From: an uncultured bacterium
Lineage (GTDB): Bacteria > Muiribacteriota > Ozemobacteria > Ozemobacterales > Ozemobacteraceae
DNA: 64,000 nucleotides
Assembly: GCA_937949615.1 (NCBI GenBank)
Contig: CALEDQ010000008.1
Span: 434,001 to 498,000 of the forward strand
Reading direction: 5' to 3'
The notes beneath the pieces were generated by a model. That model ran no database searches. It had not been told where the DNA came from and was given only the letters and a program-made list of their open reading frames with translations. Positions 59,757-64,000 of the stretch are shown here, in pieces. A program made the position numbers and the translations under genes. Position 1 is the stretch's first letter, and every line of letters starts with the position of its first letter.

Positions 59757-61402
59757 GTTATCAAAGCTATGACAAAGTTGTTGGCGATACCTTTTTTGAA
59801 GCCAATCTGAAGGCCGAAAGCAAATTCGGCAAAGGCAACTTCGAAATAATTTCGACACGGCGGGTTAAACATCCGATTTATCTGGGTTTTGGCCACAAAG
59901 AGCTGGTTGAGCTGACCATCGGAATTCATGACCCGCAAAAAGCTGCACGGAAAGGTGCTGAAGCTCCGTCAAGGCCGCTGCCTTCGGTCGAGGTATCGCT
60001 GCCGCGCACAGTTTTTTCGAGCTTCAACGAAAGCGACAGAGGCAGTGAAAAACCGGCAATCCGGACTCCGGCCATCGCTGCGGCAAAACCGGCCGTAACG
60101 GCGGCAAAACCAGTGCAGGCGGTCTTGCCGGTTGTCGACAAACAGGGCCTCAACAGCTACGCCCAGATTCAACAGCAGATTATCAAACCGACCCACGAAA
60201 CCAGAGGTGTGAACGGGTTGCGCTCAAACCAGGAAGGAAACAGTGAACCCCATTCACAGAAGCTTTTCCCGGAAAAAGGTCTCGAAACTGAACAGATAAA
60301 CGATCTGCTCTCTCAGATTCAGGCGGTCAAAAGCGAAAGAACCAGGATCGACAGAATTGCCAACACCACTCAGAGCCCGATACGGGCTGCCGGCGGCAGC
60401 AATCGGCAATCAGCAGCTTCTTTCAGCCGCGAACAGGAACAGGATAATGCTTCCTGCCAGTATGCGGCTCCGGTGAGCATGCCAGATGCCTCCAGAATGG
60501 CCAAAATGCTGTCCGATATGGAATCGCGGGTGGAAACTCTGCTTTCAGCACTGCAAAAAATGAGTGTTGACGCCGGTAAGACCCTCGAACGGGAAGTTCC
60601 TGATCTTCCAAAGGGGCTGTATGAAGTCAAAAAGGGCCTGCTGGCCATGGAAACCCCGGTTGAAGTGGCAGACGATCTCGTCTCGAATCTTCGCCATCAG
60701 CTTTCAGGCACTGCTCTGCGGGTGCCCGACGAGGCAATCAGAGCTACAACCAGCTGGCTGGAGCAGAAGCTCAAGTTTTCTTCAGAGATCAACATGCGTG
60801 AAACAACCGGGCCGAGCATCGTCGTTCTGATAGGCCCGACCGGGGTCGGTAAAACGACAACCATCGCCAAGCTTGCGGCTGCCTATGGTCTGAGCGACAA
60901 GTTCAAAAATTCCGTAGCTCTTTTCACCATGGATACTTACCGAATTGGCGCCACCGAGCAGCTGCAGCATTATGCTCAGATTATCGACGTCGACATGGAA
61001 GTTCTCTACAAACCTGAAGATGTCGACACTGCACTCGAACGCCACTTTGATAAAAGCCTGATCATAGTCGACACCGCCGGCCGCTGTCAGAAGGATACGC
61101 AGGAACTCTGCGAACTGCGCAGTTTCGTCGACCGGCTTCCCTCGGCATCGAGATATCTGGTTTTATCAGCCACAACCAAATATGTCGACATGCTTGACAC
61201 CATCAGGTGTTTCGGGAAGGTTGGCTTTGAGCATCTGATTTTCACCAAAGTCGATGAAACCAATAACGTCGGCCCGCTGCTGGCAGTGCTGTTCAAAACC
61301 GGCAAGTCGCTGGCCTACATCACTAACGGGCAGAAGGTTCCCGATGATTTCAGACCGGCCGGTTTCGACTTTTTCAACAACCGGATGTTTTCACATCTAT
61401 GA
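59753..61402 (+). CDS. flhF: Flagellar GTPase FlhF
   Basis: SRP-type GTPase that places the flagellum. The N-terminal B-like part is YDKVVGDTFFEANLKAESKFGKGNFEIIS. A long Ala/Ser/Gln-rich linker (about 65-240) follows, then the N domain (about 245-345) and G domain: P-loop GPTGVGKTTT (361-370), DTYRIGATEQL (394-404), DTAGR (440-444) and TKVDE (498-502). Length 549 aa, longer than Bacillus FlhF because of the linker. An aaaggagg lies upstream of the ATG, inside flhG. Confidence 0.93.
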   Translation: MSYQSYDKVVGDTFFEANLKAESKFGKGNFEIISTRRVKHPIYLGFGHKELVELTIGIHDPQKAARKGAEAPSRPLPSVEVSLPRTVFSSFNESDRGSEKPAIRTPAIAAAKPAVTAAKPVQAVLPVVDKQGLNSYAQIQQQIIKPTHETRGVNGLRSNQEGNSEPHSQKLFPEKGLETEQINDLLSQIQAVKSERTRIDRIANTTQSPIRAAGGSNRQSAASFSREQEQDNASCQYAAPVSMPDASRMAKMLSDMESRVETLLSALQKMSVDAGKTLEREVPDLPKGLYEVKKGLLAMETPVEVADDLVSNLRHQLSGTALRVPDEAIRATTSWLEQKLKFSSEINMRETTGPSIVVLIGPTGVGKTTTIAKLAAAYGLSDKFKNSVALFTMDTYRIGATEQLQHYAQIIDVDMEVLYKPEDVDTALERHFDKSLIIVDTAGRCQKDTQELCELRSFVDRLPSASRYLVLSATTKYVDMLDTIRCFGKVGFEHLIFTKVDETNNVGPLLAVLFKTGKSLAYITNGQKVPDDFRPAGFDFFNNRMFSHL

Positions 61403-61462
61403 AATCTACCTGACAGTTTCGGTTCGATAATAATTATTTTACCCATTTCGACCGATTTACTG

Positions 61463-61498
61463 TATAATTGTTTCTTTGTTGCAGCATGCTTTTATAAT
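61463..61498 (+). promoter_or_regulatory. Possible tandem -10 elements upstream of cheA
   Basis: Two perfect TATAAT hexamers (61463-61468 and 61493-61498) lie in the 120-base gap before cheA. The first has a partial -35 (TTACCC, 18-base spacer); the second lacks a clear -35. This would allow cheA expression apart from the flagellar operon. Confidence 0.4.
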
Positions 61499-61522
61499 CA
61501 TTAGCTCTTGCCGAGGCATTTG

Positions 61523-63841
61523 ATGGACATAGATCTTTCCCAATATATGGGGATGTATGTCGACGGTTCGCGGGAGAACCTCGACCTGATGGACAAGTTT
61601 CTGCTTGCCCTCGAACAGGATCCGAGCAATCTCGAGGCTGTTGGTGAAATTTTCAGAGCGGCCCACACCCTCAAGGGGATGTCGGCCACAATGGGTTTTG
61701 AAAAAGTAGCTCATCTGACCCATGAAATGGAAAATGTTCTCGACCAGCTGCGCACCCACCAGTCAGAAGTAACGTCCACGATCATCGATGTTCTTTTCGA
61801 AACTTTCGATGTATTGCGCATTCTGGTAAACGACAGCATTGAAGCTACAGATTCAAACGTCGATATCAATGCCATTATTGTCAAGCTGTCTGAAGCCCCG
61901 AAAAGCAAAAGCGCAGCAACCAGAGTCGAAGCTAAAACAATAGCGCCTGTCGAAATCAAAGCCGCAGCCCCTGAAGTGTCTGATGCAGGGGCCGCCGCCT
62001 CACAGCTTGCCCTTGAACTTGCTGATATCAGCATGAACGAATTTGAAAATCAGCTGTTAATGGAAGCCCACCAGCGTGGCGCCCACATTATGCTGATGGT
62101 CGTGACTCTGGTTCAGGATTGTCTGCTCAAGGCCCCGCGTGCATTCATGGTTGCCCGCGGCCTTGAGGAATTGAATTGTGAAATAATCAAGTCCGTTCCG
62201 GATACCAAGGATATCGAAGAAGAAAAGTTCGACCTTTCTTTCAAAATGGTCGTACTCGGCGATTCAGACCCCGAAAAGGTCAGATATGCCATCGAATCTA
62301 TTTCTGAAATTGATTCGGTCAAAATTACCGCCCTCAAACCAGAAGACTTTCAGTTGAACGGCAGCGCAGGTGCCACACCAGCTCAGGCGCCCGTCCCGAC
62401 CCCGGTCCACGTTCCAGCCCCCACGCATGCTGCCACGCCCCCGGCTCAGCCTGCCGCTCCGGCAAGACCAGCAGCCACAGCTCCGGCTCGACCGACTCCG
62501 GCCCCGGCTGCACCAGCCAGACCGGCCCCGGCACAGCCAGCTGCTGCGGCCGCGCCACCCGCGGCACCGCCAGCACCGCCAAGGCCACCGGCACCACCAG
62601 CCAAGCCTGCCGAGCAGGCGAAAAATACCGCGGCTGCCGCCGACAAGCGCAGCAACCAGACGGTTCGCGTCGATATGCGACGCCTCGACGAACTGATGAA
62701 CCTGGTCGGGGAACTGGTCATCAACCGCACCCGACTGGCAGACATCGGGGCAGCACACAAGCTGAAAGATCTCAACGAAACTCTGACGCGCGTTTCCCAG
62801 ATCAGCTCTTCGCTGCAGAATGTCGTAATGCAGGTGCGCATGGTACCGATCGAACAGGTTTTCGACCGGTTTCCCCGCATGGTGCGTGACCTGTCGAAAA
62901 AGCTGAATAAAAAAATCAATCTGGTGGTTGAAGGCAAAGAAACCGAAATGGACAGAACGGTTATCGACGAAATCGGTGACCCGATGGTGCATCTGATCAG
63001 AAACGCCATCGACCACGGCATCGAAATGCCGGAAGACCGTGTTGCCAAAGGCAAGTCAGAGGTCGGCACCATCACTCTCGTCGCCCGCCACGAAGGCAAC
63101 AACGTTCTGATTGAAGTTAAAGATGACGGCAAAGGCATCGACCCGACGATTATCAGCCGGCTGGCCATCGAGCGTGGCCTGTTCACGCCAGAGCAGATGG
63201 CCAAGATGCCGCCCGAAGAAATTATCAAGATTATTTTCCTGCCTGGTTTTTCGACCGCCAAAGAAGTCAGCGACCTTTCAGGGCGCGGCGTCGGTATGGA
63301 TGCGGTTAAAGCCAAACTCGAAGACCTCAACGGCGTGCTCGAGCTCGAATCGAAAGTTAACGAGGGTTCGCGCGTTACCATCAAACTGCCGCTGACGCTG
63401 GCAATTCTGCCCGCACTGATGGTAAAAGTCGGTCAGGAAATGTTTGCGGTGCCGCTCGGTTCGGTTCTCGAAACCATGGATATCACCAGAAGCGACATCA
63501 ATATCGTGCAGCATCAGGAAGTAACGCTGCTGCGCGGCGATGTTCTGCCGATCATCCGCCTGAGAAACGTTCTCAATGTTCCAACCACCGAAGAGGAACA
63601 GAAGACCATCGATGCCAAAGAAGAAGAAATTTCGATCGTCGTCTGCGCCTCTGGTGAAAAGCGTGCCGGCTTCATGGTTGACGAACTGCTCGGCCAGCAG
63701 GAAATCGTTATCAAATCTCTGGGCAACCTGCTCGGTGGCCTGCCAGGGATCATGGGCGCCACCATGCGCGGTGACGGGTCAATTGCATTGATTCTCGACA
63801 TTCCATCGTTTTTCCAGAAAGGTCAGGCAATACAGTCATGA
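61523..63841 (+). CDS. cheA: Chemotaxis histidine kinase CheA
   Basis: Soluble kinase coupling receptors to CheY. The P1 phosphotransfer domain (1-110) has phospho-acceptor His48 (RAAHTLKGMSATMGF). A P2-like CheY-docking domain lies at about 165-270. A Pro/Ala linker (275-375) is followed by P3 dimerisation (LDELMNLVGELVINRTRL), the P4 ATPase (N-box HLIRNAIDHGIE, G boxes VKDDGKGID and GRGVGMDAVK) and the P5 CheW-like domain (to 772). I chose the ATG at 61523, which has cgagg upstream, over an in-frame TTG five codons earlier. Confidence 0.94.
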   Translation: MDIDLSQYMGMYVDGSRENLDLMDKFLLALEQDPSNLEAVGEIFRAAHTLKGMSATMGFEKVAHLTHEMENVLDQLRTHQSEVTSTIIDVLFETFDVLRILVNDSIEATDSNVDINAIIVKLSEAPKSKSAATRVEAKTIAPVEIKAAAPEVSDAGAAASQLALELADISMNEFENQLLMEAHQRGAHIMLMVVTLVQDCLLKAPRAFMVARGLEELNCEIIKSVPDTKDIEEEKFDLSFKMVVLGDSDPEKVRYAIESISEIDSVKITALKPEDFQLNGSAGATPAQAPVPTPVHVPAPTHAATPPAQPAAPARPAATAPARPTPAPAAPARPAPAQPAAAAAPPAAPPAPPRPPAPPAKPAEQAKNTAAAADKRSNQTVRVDMRRLDELMNLVGELVINRTRLADIGAAHKLKDLNETLTRVSQISSSLQNVVMQVRMVPIEQVFDRFPRMVRDLSKKLNKKINLVVEGKETEMDRTVIDEIGDPMVHLIRNAIDHGIEMPEDRVAKGKSEVGTITLVARHEGNNVLIEVKDDGKGIDPTIISRLAIERGLFTPEQMAKMPPEEIIKIIFLPGFSTAKEVSDLSGRGVGMDAVKAKLEDLNGVLELESKVNEGSRVTIKLPLTLAILPALMVKVGQEMFAVPLGSVLETMDITRSDINIVQHQEVTLLRGDVLPIIRLRNVLNVPTTEEEQKTIDAKEEEISIVVCASGEKRAGFMVDELLGQQEIVIKSLGNLLGGLPGIMGATMRGDGSIALILDIPSFFQKGQAIQS

Positions 63842-63881
63842 TGCTTAACCCTTTCCTGAAAAGACATAAGGAGGTTTCGGG

Positions 63882-64000
63882 TTGAACCTGGATCTTTCCG
63901 AATATATGGGTGCCTACATAGACGGCTCCCGCGAGAACCTCGACACCATGGACAGGTGCCTCCTGAGCCTGGAACAAAACCCGTCGAACCTTGAAGCCGT
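63882..64000 (+). CDS. Second CheA-like Hpt protein, 5' part only
   Basis: A new frame opens with TTG preceded by aaggagg and reads MNLDLSEYMGAYIDGSRENL, then a helix ending in EQNPSNLEA at the window edge. It is strikingly similar to the CheA P1 start directly upstream (DIDLSQYMGMYVDGSRENL, EQDPSNLEA), so it is a tandem paralogue of CheA or of its P1 domain. Only 39 codons are visible, so kinase or stand-alone Hpt cannot be decided. Confidence 0.75.
   Translation, partial: MNLDLSEYMGAYIDGSRENLDTMDRCLLSLEQNPSNLEA

Noticed and set aside
59926..60196. Minus-strand ORFs opposite the FlhF linker.
   Set aside because: Overlap a well supported gene and have no features.
61401..61430. Sigma-28 site upstream of cheA (TTCGATAA with GAAA upstream).
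   Set aside because: The spacer is 18 bases and both boxes are imperfect; the TATAAT elements nearer the gene fit better.

Overview
The window looks like chromosomal DNA of a flagellated, outer-membrane-bearing (diderm) bacterium from a poorly characterised lineage. An outer-membrane beta-barrel protein, a lipoprotein and a polysaccharide-export type SLBB protein point to two membranes. The flagellar/chemotaxis cluster follows the Firmicutes/Thermotogae-like order (fliK-flgD-flagellar operon protein-flgE-flbD-fliL-fliM-fliY-cheY-fliOPQR-flhBA-flhG/flhF-cheA). Giant TPR proteins and HEAT or TPR fusions suggest something like Candidatus Riflebacteria/Ozemobacteria, but that placement is a guess. 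I saw no tRNA, rRNA, CRISPR array, transposase or phage gene.

Layout. (1) 1-10.8 kb, plus strand: the C-terminal part of an FtsK/SpoIIIE translocase, overlapping the first of two giant TPR proteins (1613 and 1535 aa), ending at a clear terminator. (2) 10.8-13.0 kb: a secreted low-complexity protein convergent with an SLBB-domain export-type protein. (3) 13.3-15.7 kb, plus: rimO-pgsA-pgpA, an overlapping operon whose promoter lies almost on the start codon. (4) 15.9-19.4 kb, minus: a secreted gingipain-family (C25) peptidase with its own strong promoter, and an RNase D-like exonuclease. (5) 19.4-33.3 kb, minus: a long tightly spaced run, read from the right: Cache-HAMP membrane sensor, nucleotide-transporter-like/HEAT fusion, PhnD-type binding protein, TIM-barrel protein, secreted TPR protein, an unlisted 36-aa membrane peptide, Rho_N/AT-hook/DUF4912 protein, GH57 glucan enzyme, CHASE2 adenylate cyclase. 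(6) 33.4 kb, plus: an unlisted 57-aa protein behind a near-perfect sigma-28 (FliA/SigD) promoter. (7) 33.7-40.0 kb, minus: FecR-like protein, beta-barrel protein, Ig-like lipoprotein. (8) 40.1-42.1 kb, minus: M23 metallopeptidase. (9) 42.3-64.0 kb, plus: the flagellar and chemotaxis operon, opened by a sigma-28-like promoter and running off the window in a second cheA-like gene.

How the genes work together. The flagellar block supplies hook-length control and hook (FliK, FlgD, FlgE), the C-ring switch (FliM, FliY), the export gate (FliOPQR, FlhB, FlhA), flagellar placement (FlhG, FlhF) and the signal chain (CheA, CheY). The most unusual point is an extra gene between flhA and flhG. It reads as a degenerate FlhG copy without a Walker A loop, yet it carries the DQAxxLR motif that normally sits at the FlhG N-terminus and activates FlhF, while the intact FlhG ATPase beside it lacks that motif. 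The FlhG job therefore appears split between an ATPase and a pseudo-ATPase activator. All family calls were made by eye from sequence motifs; no database search was run.
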